This document shows positions 13,540-24,193 of a stretch of 64,000 bases of DNA, piece by piece; position 1 is the stretch's first letter, and each line of letters opens with the position of its first letter. Both the position numbers and the translations under genes were made by a program. Below the pieces are notes generated by a model. That model had not been told where the DNA came from. It did no database searches and saw only the letters and a list, made by a program, of their open reading frames with translations. Source of the DNA: Phocoena phocoena (lineage: Eukaryota; Chordata; Mammalia; Artiodactyla; Phocoenidae); contig NC_089225.1 of the NCBI RefSeq assembly GCF_963924675.1, positions 81,441,951 through 81,505,950 of the forward strand, given 5' to 3'.

Positions 13540-14110
13540 AGGTTCGCCGCCAGGGACCCCGGTTTATCTGGTCGCCGCCTAGAGTGGGCATTCAATAAAT
13601 CCTCCTGAATGAATTGGTGGAAGGCAGCGTGGGGGGAGGCGGGAAGGGGGGCGCGAAGGAATTTCTCTGCAGTGGCGCCCGGTCTGGGGAGGAGGAACCG
13701 GGGCGACTGGGAGAACCTGGAGCCGTTGGGTGCTCCTCGACCTGCAGGTCTGTTGGTTGGACGCTGGCTTGGGAAGACGCGGGCGCCGTCTCCGTGGGTC
13801 TCCGCAGCGCGCTCCCGGGCCTCGGCCTGCGCCTCCGCCTTTCTCCCGGACCCCGGCGTCCCGCACGCTGGAGGCCCCGGCCGATCAGCCCTCCGAAGCC
13901 ACGGGCCAACCCAGGACCCGCGCTCGCTCACCTGCCGCTCCCGCTACAGCACCCCGGTCTGCATCCGGCGCGAGCCTAGCAGTCCCGCGGGCCCGTGAGA
14001 TCAGCTGATTCACGGGGGGCGGGGCTTCTGGGCAGGGGCTGGGCGGCGAGCGAGTGTGAAGGCCGGAGATCACTCCCGACGTAGGTGGGGTTATATGCCA
14101 ACGGAGTCTG
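13540..14110. promoter_or_regulatory. CpG island, probable ALS2 promoter
   Basis: This is the only long GC- and CpG-rich stretch in an otherwise AT-rich window. It includes a GC box (GGGGCGGGGC, 14016-14025), an E-box palindrome TCAGCTGA (14001-14008) and a minus-strand splice donor (see exon entry). In human the gene upstream of and divergent from CDK15 is ALS2, about 25 kb away as I remember it; here the island is about 24 kb from the CDK15 start. The assignment to ALS2 is by synteny, since no ALS2 protein-coding sequence is visible. CDK15 itself has no comparable island. Confidence 0.7.
13932..14010 (-). other. ALS2: Candidate non-coding exon 1 of ALS2 (5' end approximate)
   Basis: On the minus strand a GC-rich segment ends in CAG followed by GTGAGCG, a near-ideal splice donor (exon end 13932, donor bases at 13931-13930). 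Just upstream on that strand are a GC box and further regulatory motifs, so a transcription start near 14000 is plausible. ALS2 has a non-coding first exon in human. The exact start is a guess. I looked for the ALS2 start-codon exon to the left and did not find it, so it would lie beyond position 1 or be missed by eye. Confidence 0.5.
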
Positions 14111-14220
14111 GTAGGGATCAAAATTACTAAAGGGGCGTTAGGCATCGCGGGCAACGTTCCCGAGATACTGCCTTTCTCTTAGGACCAGGCAGAGCCAAGA
14201 CTCCTAAGATGCACTTGGGC

Positions 14221-14249
14221 AATGACGTAACGTGGCGTCGCCAGGGCCT
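14221..14249 (-). promoter_or_regulatory. CRE-like module 1 (TGACGTAA plus TCGCCAGG)
   Basis: TGACGTAA at 14223-14230, within AATGACGT (14221-14228), is followed by TCGCCAGG (14238-14245). The same pair of words recurs 211 bp away. TGACGTAA is a known variant of the CREB/ATF site. It lies about 220 bp upstream of the proposed minus-strand start. Confidence 0.5.
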
Positions 14250-14260
14250 AACTACGAGCG

Positions 14261-14273
14261 GTTCCATGGTAAC
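14261..14273. promoter_or_regulatory. X-box-like RFX site GTTCCATGGTAAC
   Basis: Near-palindromic GTTCCATGGTAAC resembles the RFX X-box (GTTNCCATGGNAAC) with one spacer base missing. It sits in the promoter-proximal cluster next to the CRE-like sites, a common pairing in RFX/CREB promoters. Confidence 0.35.
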
Positions 14274-14431
14274 GGTGAGGAGAGTGGTTGGGAGCTGCAG
14301 TCATTTTGCTGCTACCTCAGACTGCTGTAGTCCGAAGGGTAAGTTCGCTACTCTTGACAGTGAAAAGGCTAAAATGTCTTCAGACTGCTTCTATAGACTG
14401 TACCCTAATGGTAGTCACTTCCTCCCCCGAG

Positions 14432-14461
14432 AATGACGTCATCGCCAGGCGTTGGGATTGG
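14432..14461 (-). promoter_or_regulatory. Consensus CRE (TGACGTCA), repeated module 2 and inverted CCAAT box
   Basis: The perfect palindrome TGACGTCA lies at 14434-14441, followed at once by TCGCCAGG (14442-14449) and by ATTGG (14457-14461), which is CCAAT on the minus strand. CpG-containing full CREs are rare by chance and typical of CREB-bound promoters. The orientation is consistent with minus-strand transcription. Confidence 0.55.
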
Positions 14462-14489
14462 CGCTAGTATCCGCACTTTTTACTACTTC

Positions 14490-16080
14490 GTTGCAACCCC
14501 GAAGGATGGAGTGTGGTAGGAGGGAATGAGTTGGCCTCTCCTGTGATCCCCACTGAGCTCTCCCGTATACAATCTGAGTAACGCCAGTTTGCTCAGCACA
14601 CAGTTTCACGACTGTCTGCTTGTTGCAGTCACAGCCCCACCACGACTCAGCTCGCGCCCCCTAAGTCCCCTCGTGAAGATTTTCCCGAGACGCCACTCAT
14701 GACAGTGGGTGCAAACTCTACTGCTGGGCAGTGTGCCATCGCTGGACCTGTAAACCTGTATTCAGACCATCAGCGAAAGATGTGCAGTCAGGGTCTGAAA
14801 CTCCTGTGCATAAATGGTCTATTAAGTTCACCAACATCCTCAACTCGATTGCCTCCTTGATCCTCCATCACCTGCAAAACCGTTAGTTTACAACAGTTCA
14901 ACCAACCTTGTACACTCTTGCACCAGTGCTGGAAAAAACATAACCCTGAGGATTGGTACCACTGCAGACCAAGGGTGTCCAACTTCAGTCAGGACTACCA
15001 TGTGGCCAGGCAATCTTGTTAAGCCCCAAATTGTCCTTAACACATTGCTATTCAGAATTTCTCCTATCCCTATCCCCTGTTCTTCCCAGCCCATACACTC
15101 TCCTAACTTTTTAACTGAACTCTACTCACCCACCCTCTTTGGTAAAAATTTAAAAAAATTAACTTTGCCTCCTACATTTCTAAGGAAAATGAGACCCCCC
15201 AGGGATGAATTTCCTTAACTCCCAGCAGCTGCTATCACAAAGCCTATCTGCAGCCCCAGCCTTCCTTTCCTTCGCCCTCTTTCTCCTTTGAAGTGTTCTG
15301 GCCTCTCAAGGTTAATCCCTTCCAATCCACTTAGAGGCTTGCTCCATTACTTATCGCTTCTCTTTTGTGTATTTTCAACCTCCCTGTCTCTTGTTACTCT
15401 TACTGCTAAGGATATGAGCCTGTTCCTGCATATCCATCTTTAATTTCTTTTTCCTTTGTCCTCCTTTCTTTTACTTTCTGACCTCCCAATCTTCCTCCTC
15501 CCTATCTGCAGTCTCTGCTTTTTCAGGTCTACTGAAACCAGTAATCACCTTCTAATTTTGAAAGCTAATGATACATTCTAAGAATGGAACCATTCTATGC
15601 AACCATTTAAAAGAAGGAGAGTGCTCTGTATGTATTGATGTGGAATGATCTGGAAGTTAGGTTAAGAGAAAAAATGCTAGATGCTGAATCATGTGAATTG
15701 TATTCTACCAGTTACATGTTATGTATGTCTTTTCACAGGAAAAGAAAGAGAGAGGATATATATCCTTGCCTTTGTATATTCATATCTTGGCTCTGACAGG
15801 GTGCATTAAAGTGACTGACACTGGGGAGGAAAATTGGGAACAAAGGTAGGAAAAAAACTCACTTTTCACTCTATGCCATATTGCACTGTTTGAACTTGTA
15901 ACTTTACAAATATAGTTTGAATATGCTTTTTTAAACTTATTTTTAAAGCTTTTAATCTAAAAAAAAGGTACAATTTTCATTCTTATCTTCCTTTCCCTCT
16001 TTTCCTCCTTGTTTTCTGGGATGCATTCCTTCTGGGTTTTCTCCTACTCCTCGGACCTTTCCTTTACTCTTTCTTTCACT
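14490..16080. other. Unclassified, pyrimidine-rich sequence upstream of the ALS2 promoter
   Basis: C/T-rich on the plus strand around 15050-15530, with no convincing ORF or exon structure. It might be an eroded LINE, but I cannot name it. Confidence 0.35.
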
Positions 16081-16219
16081 TGTCCCTATATACATGGACT
16101 AAATAAATATTTATTGCACACTTATTATGTGCCAGGCACTGTTCTAAGCACTAGAGAGACACAACAATTAGCAAAACAGATAAGAGTGCCTCCTCTCATG
16201 GAACTTGCACTCTGTTGAT

Positions 16220-16728
16220 GTGGAAGATAGTCTCCAGCGATGGCCACCATCAGTTCCCCCTTCATGTATAGAAATGCCACTCTTGACATCAAGAGATGCA
16301 GTCTATAGCCTTTTCCCCTGAATATGGGCTAGCCTATGGTTGTTTTCCCAACTAATAAAACGTGACAGAAATGAAGTTCTGATACTTCTGAATCAAGGCC
16401 TTAGAAAGAACTGGCAGCTTCCACATCCCCATCTGAGGAGCCAGCTGCCTGCCATGCTCCAACTATACTATAGGTTGATAAAAGACAATATGGAGAGATA
16501 GGCCACATGGAAGAGCATTAAGGTGCCAGTCTTCTGGGACCTTCCAGGCCAGCCCAGTTACTGGCTGAATGCAGCTGAGTGAGTGACACCAGCCGACATC
16601 AAGGTGAGTGTAACAGCCAAGTTAAGCCCTGCCTGAATTCCTGACCCACATTCCCAAGAAATAGTAACTTGTTGCTTTGAGCCACTAAGTTTGGGGGATG
16701 GTTGGTTATGCAGCAATAACTGAGACAA
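16220..16728 (+). mobile_element. MLT1-type LTR (ERVL-MaLR) inside L2
   Basis: TGTGGAAGATAGTCTCCAG..GATGGCCACCATCAGTT opens it and TTTGAGCCACTAAGTTTGGG..CAGCAATAACTGAGACA closes it, the usual MLT1 LTR ends. L2 resumes on both sides. No internal retroviral genes are present. Confidence 0.75.
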
Positions 16729-16782
16729 GTGGGAAGAGTGAGAGGTAAACAAATACAGCAGTGACTAGGGCTACAAAGAAGC

Positions 16783-17000
16783 AAAATAGTATAGCAGCTA
16801 AAAGCACAGCCTGCGTTCAAATCTCAGCTCTAGCACTTACTAGCTTAATGACCTTGGCACAAGTTATTTAACCTCTATGTACTGCTGTTTCTTCATCCAT
16901 AAAGCAGAGATCGCAAAGTGAGCTACTTCATAGGGTGATATGAGGACTAAATATAAAGTGCTTAGAATGCTACCCGGCGTATAAGTGCTATATAAATGTT
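16783..17000 (+). mobile_element. MIR SINE inside L2
   Basis: Sense MIR: AGTATAGCAGCTAAAAGCAC..TTACTAGCTTAATGACCTTGGCACAAGTTATTTAACCTCT..AGTGCTTAGAATGCTACC. L2 sequence continues after it. Confidence 0.8.
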
Positions 17001-17499
17001 GTTGTTTTGTATGAACGATAAAGAAATGTAAAGGAGTAGACAGGGAAGAGTGCAATTTCATGTAAGGTGTGCAGGGCAAGCCCCTTTTCCAAGAAGACAT
17101 CTGAACAGAGATCTAAAAGGAAGTGAGGGCACAAGCCGTGTGAATATCTGACACTCCAGGCAAAGGGAATAAGTAACTGTGAAGGCTAGGAGGGCAGTGT
17201 GGCTAGAGCTGAAAGAGAAGAGTTTGAAAGAGGCTGAATGAGGCTAGAGAAGAGGTTGAAAGGTAAAAGATCAGGTAGACAATGATCTGGTAGTAGGAGC
17301 CGATCCTCTGGGCCATGCAAAGGATGGAAAGGACTTTAGGTTTATCTGAATGATAAGAGCAACCATTGGGGCTTTGAGCAGAGGGTGTTGTAATCTGGCT
17401 TCTGTTTTAAAGGGATGATTCTTCTGTTCTGTGAAGAGTGATCCTAGTGTAGGAGTTTAAGAGCGGAAGCAGGGAGAGCTGAAAGAGGCTATTGCAGTA

Positions 17500-18113
17500 C
17501 AGTTGTCCCTCAGTACCCATGGGGGATTGGTTGCAGGACCCCTGTGGATACCAAAATCTGCAGACACTCAAGTCCCTTATAGAAAATGGTGTAGTATTTG
17601 CATATAACCTATGCACATCCTCCTGTATACTTTTTTTAAAATTAATTTATTTATGGCTGTGTTGGGTCTTCATTTCTGTGTGTGGGCTTTCTCTAGTTGT
17701 GGCAAGCAGGGGCCACTCTTCATCGCGGTGCGTGGGCCTCTCACTATCGCGGCCTCTGTTGTTGTGGAGCACAGGTTCCAGACGCACAGGCTCAGGAATT
17801 GTGGCTCACGGGCCCAGTTGCTCTGCGGCATGTGGGATCTTCCCAGACCAGGGCTCAAACCCGTGTCCCCTGCATTGGCAGGCAGATTCTCAACCACTGT
17901 GCCACCAGGGAAGCTCCCTTCCTGTATACTTTAAATCACCTCTAGATTACTTATAATACCTCATACAATGTAAATATTATATAAATAGTTGCCTGGAACA
18001 GCAAATTCAAGTTTTTCTTCTTGAAACTTTCTGGAATTTTTTTTTCAAATATTTTCAATTTGTTGTTGGTTGAGTCGGTGGATGCAGAACCCGCAGACAC
18101 AGGAGGGCCGTGG
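17500..18113 (+). mobile_element. MER2-type Tigger DNA transposon, split by a CHR SINE
   Basis: The left end CAGTTGTCCCTCAGTACCC follows a TA (17498-17499), and the right end reads ACCCGCAGACACAGGAGGGCCG, an inverted match of the left end. The internal ..GATTGGTTGCAGGACCCC..GATACCAAAATCTGCAGA.. is typical of MER2. It is non-autonomous with no transposase gene. It sits inside L2 copy A. Confidence 0.8.
17634..17918 (-). mobile_element. CHR SINE, long form, inside MER2
   Basis: Antisense CHR ending GCCACCAGGGAAGCTCCC. Flanked by TCCTGTATACTTT at 17621-17633 and 17920-17932. Confidence 0.93.
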
Positions 18114-18866
18114 CAAACAGTTATGATGGCTTGGCCTAGGATGGCAGTGGAGGAGAAGGTAAAATGGAGTTGGACTCCTGATGTGTTTTGAAAGTGGAGC
18201 CTACAGTATTCGCTCATGGATTAGAAATGAGCAATTGAGACAAAAAGAAGAATTAAGGCCTGAGTTATTGGTAAAAACGCACTGTTGTTTACTGAGATGG
18301 GAAAAAGAGTATGTCTGGGGATATAGGGAAGAAGTACCAAGTATTCATATTTGAACGTGTTATAGATTATATTGCTAGTAAGCATCTGAATGGAAATGCC
18401 AAGTAGACAATTGCATATATAAGTCTTGTGTTGAGAAGAAAGATCAGGGCTAGAGATAAAATTTAGGAAGTTGTCCATGGAAAAGATAAGCAGCCTGAGG
18501 CCCAAACTCTATTTAGAGATTAAGAAGATAGGGAGGATCTAGCCCAGAATCCTGCTAGGTTCTTTGAGAGGAGAATTTACTTGTGTTTGAGAAATAGAAA
18601 GAAGGCAAAAGTATCTAGCACAGAGGGAAAAGTGGTAGAAAGTGAAGTTGTAGTGATCATGTGAGGGTTGGTAGGCCAGGATATGAGTTTGTTTTTTATT
18701 CTAAATGCAAGGGGAATCATCAGAAAGTTTTAAGTGGGGAAGTGACCTGATTTTATTTATATTTTTGAAAGTTCATTCTGCCTAGTACTTTATGTATACC
18801 TCCAATTTCATTACACAGAATATTAAAAAGAAGTTTACTCAAGGGTTGAGATTTAGTAATCTTAAT

Positions 18867-19150
18867 TTTTTTTAATTTATTTATTTATAGCTGTGTTGGG
18901 TCTTCATTTTTGTGCGAGGGCTTTCTCTAGTCACGGCATGCCGGGGCCACTCTTCATCGCGGTGCACCGTCTTCTCACTCTCACGGCCTCTCTTGTTGCG
19001 GAGCACAGGCTCCAAATGCGCAGGCTCAGTAGTTGTGGCTCACGGGCCTAGTTGCTCCGCGGCATGTGGGATCTTCCCAGACCAGGGCTCGAACCCGTGT
19101 CCCCTGCATTAGCAGGCAGATTCTCAACCACTGCGCCACCAGGGAAGCCC
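18867..19150 (-). mobile_element. CHR SINE, long form, inside L2
   Basis: Antisense CHR ending CCACCAGGGAAGCCC. Flanked by AGTAATCTTAAT (18855-18866) and AGTAATATTAAT (19151-19162). Confidence 0.93.
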
Positions 19151-19916
19151 AGTAATATTAATATTTTTAAATTTCATTCTGACTGAATAGATTACAGGAG
19201 AGTAAGAATTGAAGCAGGGAGACCAAGGAGAAGGTATTTCATTAGGCCAAATGAGCGATGATGATGACTTGGACTAGGGTGATAGCAATACCAATTGAGA
19301 ATTAGGTAGATTTGAGAGTAGAATTGTCATGATTTAGTGATGGATTAGACATAAATTTAATTCTTATCCTGCCTGGGTTTTTTCTTGAGCAAGTGATTCA
19401 TGGGCATTCTGTTTTCTAAACTGGAGAAGACTAAGGAGAAGCATTTGGCATGGTTCAAGAGGTCTGTTGTTGGCATATTGACTTTGGGATACCTTTTTGG
19501 CATCCAAGTGGAAATATCAAGTTGGAAGTTGGGGTTCTAGGGAGAAGTCAGGTCTGGAGATAGAGATTTGAGTCATTTGCACATAGGTGCCATTCAGAGC
19601 TAAAGGGACTAGATGAACTTACCTGGGAAGAAAGTGTTGATAAGAAGGTGTAGAATAAGGCTGGGACTAAGTACTGGGTTGCCCAAGCTTAGAAGTTGAG
19701 CAGAGGAGGAGGAACCAGGAAGGATGATTGCAAAGGAGTCCCAGAGAGGTAGGGGGAAAACTAGGAAAGTGCCCACTTTGCAGAAATCAAAGAGACTCTC
19801 AAGAAGGATAGCATGATAAACGGTGTTGAATGCTGCTAAATGGTAAAGTAAGATAAGGTACGAGAAGTGATTTGATAAGATGGAATCTCTGGTGACTTGG
19901 TGTGAAGAAAAAAAAA

Positions 19917-20359
19917 TGTTGCCTGCCGTTCCAGTTCTACAGGAATCAAGCCATTAGCCACTGCAGTTGCCCACTGACAGTGCACCCAGAGGGGAATTCA
20001 GGATGGAGAAAAACGGGAAACATTCTGTGCCTTGGATATACTGGCCCTTAGATAATTAAGATGCATATCTAAGGAAAATTTTCAAATGACCTCAGATTCT
20101 TGCTTATTCCCATATACAGAAAAGCACTAAAATCATTAACTTCAGTTATCTGTTCTTTGTGATTAGCAGTAATCTTTTGATGCTTGAATACACGTTTTTC
20201 CCAGTTAAAAAAGTTCATATGTATATCCTAGCTCCTCCCTTACCTCTTCAGAGCAGTTCCTCAGAGCTCTCTGAGAGGCTGTCTCCCAGGCTATTGTCCT
20301 CAGTAAGGTCCCTGAATAAAACTTAACTCACAGCTTTTACGTTGTGTATTTTTCTTTCA
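19917..20359 (+). mobile_element. Solo LTR of an endogenous retrovirus, inside L2
   Basis: Begins TGTTGCCTGCCGTTCC and ends CTTTCA, with the TG...CA ends of an LTR. A polyadenylation signal AATAAAA lies near 20315, preceded by CTCAGAGCTCTCTGAGAGGC. L2 continues on both sides. No gag, pol or env sequence is present, so this is a recombined relic. A clean 4-6 bp target duplication was not seen. Confidence 0.7.
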
Positions 20360-20929
20360 GTAGACATTGACAAGAGCAGGTTCAGTGGAGCAATAGACAA
20401 AGAGGCTTTACTGGGGGTGAGTTTAAGAAAGAATAGGAAGTGAGGTAGCAGGGACATCTCCTTCAAGAAGTTTTGCTGTGAAGTGGAATAGAAAACTGGG
20501 GTAGTAGTTGGAGGGGAAAGTAATGTCAAGGTACAGAATAGATACGCAAAACCCAAGCATTAAAAAAACAGATAAGTGATATGAGAGCAAACCCAGATTT
20601 CCCATTGGAAAGAAACTGACCTTGCAAGGAAAAAAAGAAAAGATATCCAAACATGTCTTTCTTGATATTGTCATAGACTCAATACTGTCAGCACACAACC
20701 TGAGTTGAATTTAGTTATAAATATAAGCTCTTTTAGCATGGCATGTATTACACTAATTTGCAAACCTATATGTCTCTCTTGTTAGATTCTAAGGTCCCAG
20801 ACAGTACTTAAATTATTTTTTAATTCTCTAGAGACCAGCAACAGTGCCTTAGACTTAATAATTATTCAGTAAATTGTTTATTGAGATCTAGCAATTTAAC
20901 AATTTGTTGAAATGCAGTTCATTGAAATA

Positions 20930-21490
20930 GACTTAAGTGCTTGCCTCTTCTGCCAGCTACCCTGACTGACATAGGACCTTGTTCCTATTCTCTGATTGGT
21001 TACCCCCTGGGAGGAATTGAGTCATGATTCTCCCACTTTCCTATCTTTAAAAGTGATGAAATAAAATTCATATTTAATGGCAAGATGAGGAAAATTAAAA
21101 CATAAAATTTTTCTTTGCCCATTTGGGCCTCCTCACTTCCCTTTAGTCTGTATTTTGCATCTATATTAACCAGACCTCCTTAGGAGGTAACCTTCCTTCT
21201 AAATCTTGTAAGGGGCCATGAAGATCCATGACCCACTACTCACTTTGTACATGTAGAGCTGTATTGTGTAAACTGTCAACAATATGTCATTTGACATATG
21301 TCATTTGACGTATAATATAACCCTTTGTCTCAAAAACTTGTATAACTGTACTTTGCTCTCTAATGGGTGGAACAGTCCTCAGAGCTTTCTGGAAGACTGT
21401 CTCCCAGGTTATAATCCTCAGATTGGCTTGAATAAAATTATCTATTTTTTTCTTAGATTGGCTGTTGACTAATGTTCCTGTTGGCGAAAG
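20930..21490 (+). mobile_element. Second, different ERV LTR remnant
   Basis: Shows CTCAGAGCTTTCTGGAAGAC..TCTCCCAGGTTATAATCCTC then GAATAAAATTATC (poly-A signal) and a TTAGATTGGCTGTT end. The block from CTCAGAGCT to the poly-A signal parallels the 19.9-20.4 kb LTR, but the rest differs. No internal viral genes. Confidence 0.55.
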
Positions 21491-21689
21491 TCCTACAAGA
21501 ATCCTTCTGGGCTCAAAGGGCAAAAGGATTGAAGGTGGTGGTTTACCTGCCCTGAGGCAATCCATGGGTGAGTATGTGAATGTGTGTGAGGGGTGATTAG
21601 TGGTAATGCACCCTCTGAAGGTAATGATAGTTGGATTAATTTTAATAATATTGCAATATAATATATTTTATAATGTACAATTTGCAAAA

Positions 21690-21855
21690 TGCTTCATATA
21701 TGTGCTTTATCCTCAAAACAACCCCATGATAGGTAATTATTCCTAAAATACAGATGAAGAAACTGAGGCCCACTGACTTGTCCAAGTTAAACTAACTACT
21801 ATTAAGTGGCAGAGGGATTCAAACCCAGGTCTCCAAATCTGGATCTCCAAACTCC
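21690..21855 (-). mobile_element. MIR SINE
   Basis: Antisense MIR: CAACCCCATGATAGGTAATTATT..CAGATGAAGAAACTGAGGC..AGTGGCAGAGGGATTCAAACCCAGG. Confidence 0.8.
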
Positions 21856-22175
21856 AAGTTCTCTGTTTTGTCCCCTACTTCAACTCCAACTGGATCAATG
21901 TGTTGAATATAGAGTTCAGGACTAAGATTAAAAAGTAGGGTTCCAAAAGAGGATGATAGAGGATGACAGAAAAGAAGTAACAGAGTCAGTGAAGGCCAGT
22001 ATTAGAAACTGAGAATAAGACTCATGGGAGGGCAGGGTTCAGGGATATGCCTCAGAGTAGGATCAGAATGAACAATAAGTGAATGCTGATTTTAAGCTCC
22101 CATCCTCTACATGAATGAATGTGAATGTGTGTAGGGGTGCATTCATACACATATGTACATGCTGTTATTTAATTT

Positions 22176-22394
22176 TTTTTATTTTATTTTTATTTTTTTT
22201 TGCGGTACACGGGCCTCTCACTGTTTGTGGCCTCTCCCGTTGCGGAGCACAGGCTCCAGATGCGCAGGCCCAGCGGCCATGGCTCACGGGCCCAGCCACT
22301 CCGCGGCATGTGGGATCTTCCCGGACCGGGGCACGAACCCGTGTCCCCTGCATCGGCAGGCGGACTCTCAACCACTGCGCCACCAGGGAAGCCC
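22176..22394 (-). mobile_element. CHR-1 SINE
   Basis: Antisense CHR-1. Flanked by an exact 14-bp duplication CTGTTATTTAATTT (22162-22175 and 22394-22407). Confidence 0.95.
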
Positions 22395-22479
22395 TGTTAT
22401 TTAATTTAACAGCCATTTAATAGGAATCTGAAAGGAGTATAAGATATAGTTCATACCCTCAAAGGATGTTTTTCTCAAC

Positions 22480-22920
22480 TTGTTAGGAAAACATTAAAAG
22501 TAGTTATTAGAGTGATCAGACAGTCAGTGATCCAGGAGCTCATCCTTGGAAGAGATGGGGGTGTGGAGTGGGTAGAATCAAAGAAGCAAGGAAAGGTTTT
22601 GAGCAGAGATAGAACCTCAGCCTGGACTTGAAGGATGGATAGGTACAGGGGAGGGAAGAAGGTGTCAGTGGAGAGACACATGAAGGTTGAGTCAGAACAG
22701 CAGGGAAGGTCTGTTGGACAGTGAAGCTACTGGTGTGACTACAGTGACGAGTAGGGGGATGAGTGGGGAATAGTGGAGAGTGAGGCAGGATAGAGTCAGG
22801 TTGTCTGAAGCCAAGCTGAGGAATTTAGACTTGATTTCATAGGTAACTAAGGGTCTGTGAGGATGTATCAGAAATGATCAAAGAGGAATTTTAAAAGTAT
22901 ACCACAGAAACATCTTCTGG
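22480..22920 (-). mobile_element. L2-like LINE remnant
   Basis: Antisense L2-like words, such as CTCAGCCTGGACTTGAAGGATG and GAGGAATTTAGACTTGATTTCATAGG. Diverged. Confidence 0.5.
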
Positions 22921-22979
22921 GCTTTCAAAGTAAAGTTGTAGTCTGTGTTTTTTATTCTACTTAACCATTAAAACAGAGG

Positions 22980-22983
<4 letters not shown>

Positions 22984-23022
<39 letters not shown>
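22984..23022. repeat. (TG)n microsatellite
   Basis: About 20 uninterrupted TG units. Length is likely variable in the population. Confidence 0.97.
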
Positions 23023-23026
<4 letters not shown>

Positions 23027-23323
23027 ATTTTTTATTCTTACTGAATTAGATTACATTTCTCTCCCAAGTTAAATAGGTAGTTTAAAACAACTTACACCTT
23101 TGTTTTTAAAAACGGATGCTGAGATTCTAAGTGGCTGAGATTTTAGAAAAGGGGCACCTAAATCTCATTGACATCTGGGAGCATTTTACTCTGTGGCTGA
23201 ACTTCATGTAAGAAGATAATGACCAAGATGAGGAGCAAAGACCTGCTGACAACATATTGTAATTTGGGGGAATGGTTTAAAAAGAAATGCTTTTACTCAC
23301 CTCATACCAAAAATAGTGGATAA

Positions 23324-23512
23324 GGGCTTCCCTGGTGGCGCAGTGGTTGAGAGTCCGCCTGCCGATGCAGGGGACACGGGTTCGTGCCCCGGTCCAGGAA
23401 GATCCCACATGCCGCGAAGCGACTGGGCCCGTGAGCTATGGCCGCTGAGCCTGCGCGTCTGGAGCCTGTGCTCCGCAACGGGAGAGGCCACAACAGTGAG
23501 AGGCCTGCGTAC
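23324..23512 (+). mobile_element. CHR-1 SINE
   Basis: Starts GGGCTTCCCTGGTGGCG and ends CGTACCGC plus A-tail. AAAATAGTGGAT occurs at both sides (23310-23321 and about 23519-23531). Confidence 0.94.
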
Positions 23513-23534
23513 CGCAAAAAAAATAGTGGATTAA

Positions 23535-24180
23535 ATGACTAACCACCAGATGTAGGTAAGCAGGTGCTAACTTGTTATTTTTAAAATGGAAGCACATAGC
23601 TGTATGAGATATGTTGAGGCATATATTAATAAATCCTATATTATGACATAGAAGTAACCATTAGAGCAAGCATATATTAATAAAAAAGTAAATATCTATA
23701 TTTAAATGAAATAAAACCTTGCCTGAATTTCTTTTAAAAAAAATTCTTCTGGATTTGAGTTATTGTTATGTAATATGTGCCTAATAATGTCACACTTCTC
23801 TCTCTTATTCTTTCCTTACCTTAGTTTTATGACGAAACCCATTCTACTGGCATAGCTTAGTTTTCTGATCTCAAGCTGGGCATTACAAGTCACTGTTTTT
23901 CCTAAAAGTAAAGAGCAGTAGTTTGGGCTAAAGGGCCTCCTTCCTTAGTGTGTATTACACATATAACATGTAAATTGTTATAAATATTTAAAGAAAGCAT
24001 TTAGCCCCCAGCCTACAAAAGATAGCATCTCAAATATGTATTTGCAGATGAGTTTTTTGAAACTTAGAACATGCTTTCCCATAGTAACAATGAGGTAAAT
24101 AATGGATTAGTTCCTGGACTAATCTACAAATGTTATTTGATTTATGATGTCATTCAAATAATGTGCATTTACAATTAAAA
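23535..24180. other. No gene or clear repeat
   Basis: AT-rich intergenic sequence with nothing I recognise. Confidence 0.5.
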
Positions 24181-24193
24181 ATATAACTGAGGT

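Larger units (their letters stand above)
16086..18520 (-). mobile_element. L2 LINE copy A, interrupted by MLT1, MIR and MER2
   Basis: Antisense L2 starting at its 3' end (TATTTATTGCACACTTATTATGTGCCAGGCACTG..) and running back to the reverse-transcriptase region; 18500-18221 read on the minus strand still shows ISSPDLS..CNCLLGIS, as in L2. The L2 pieces are 16086-16219, about 16730-16780, about 17005-17497 and 18114-18520. Interruptions are listed separately. Confidence 0.75.
18650..20560 (-). mobile_element. L2 LINE copy B, interrupted by CHR SINE and a solo LTR
   Basis: Starts again with an L2 block already used in copy A (GGCCAGGATATGAGT..TTTTATTCTAAATGCAAGGG; compare 17310-17420), so this is a second L2 unit or a duplication. 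It runs through ..GACTTGGACTAGGGTG.. to the block CTTCAAGAAGTTTTGCTGTGAAG at about 20460. Minus-strand frames at 20323-20556 keep an L2 reverse-transcriptase-like string. L2 pieces: 18650-18854, 19163-19905, 20363-20560. Confidence 0.7.

Noticed and set aside
13509..13998. Overlapping ORFs of 90-140 codons on both strands in the CpG island
   Set aside because: GC-rich DNA lacks stop codons by chance. The frames overlap on both strands, encode Pro/Arg/Ala-rich strings without domains, and cross the proposed exon donor.
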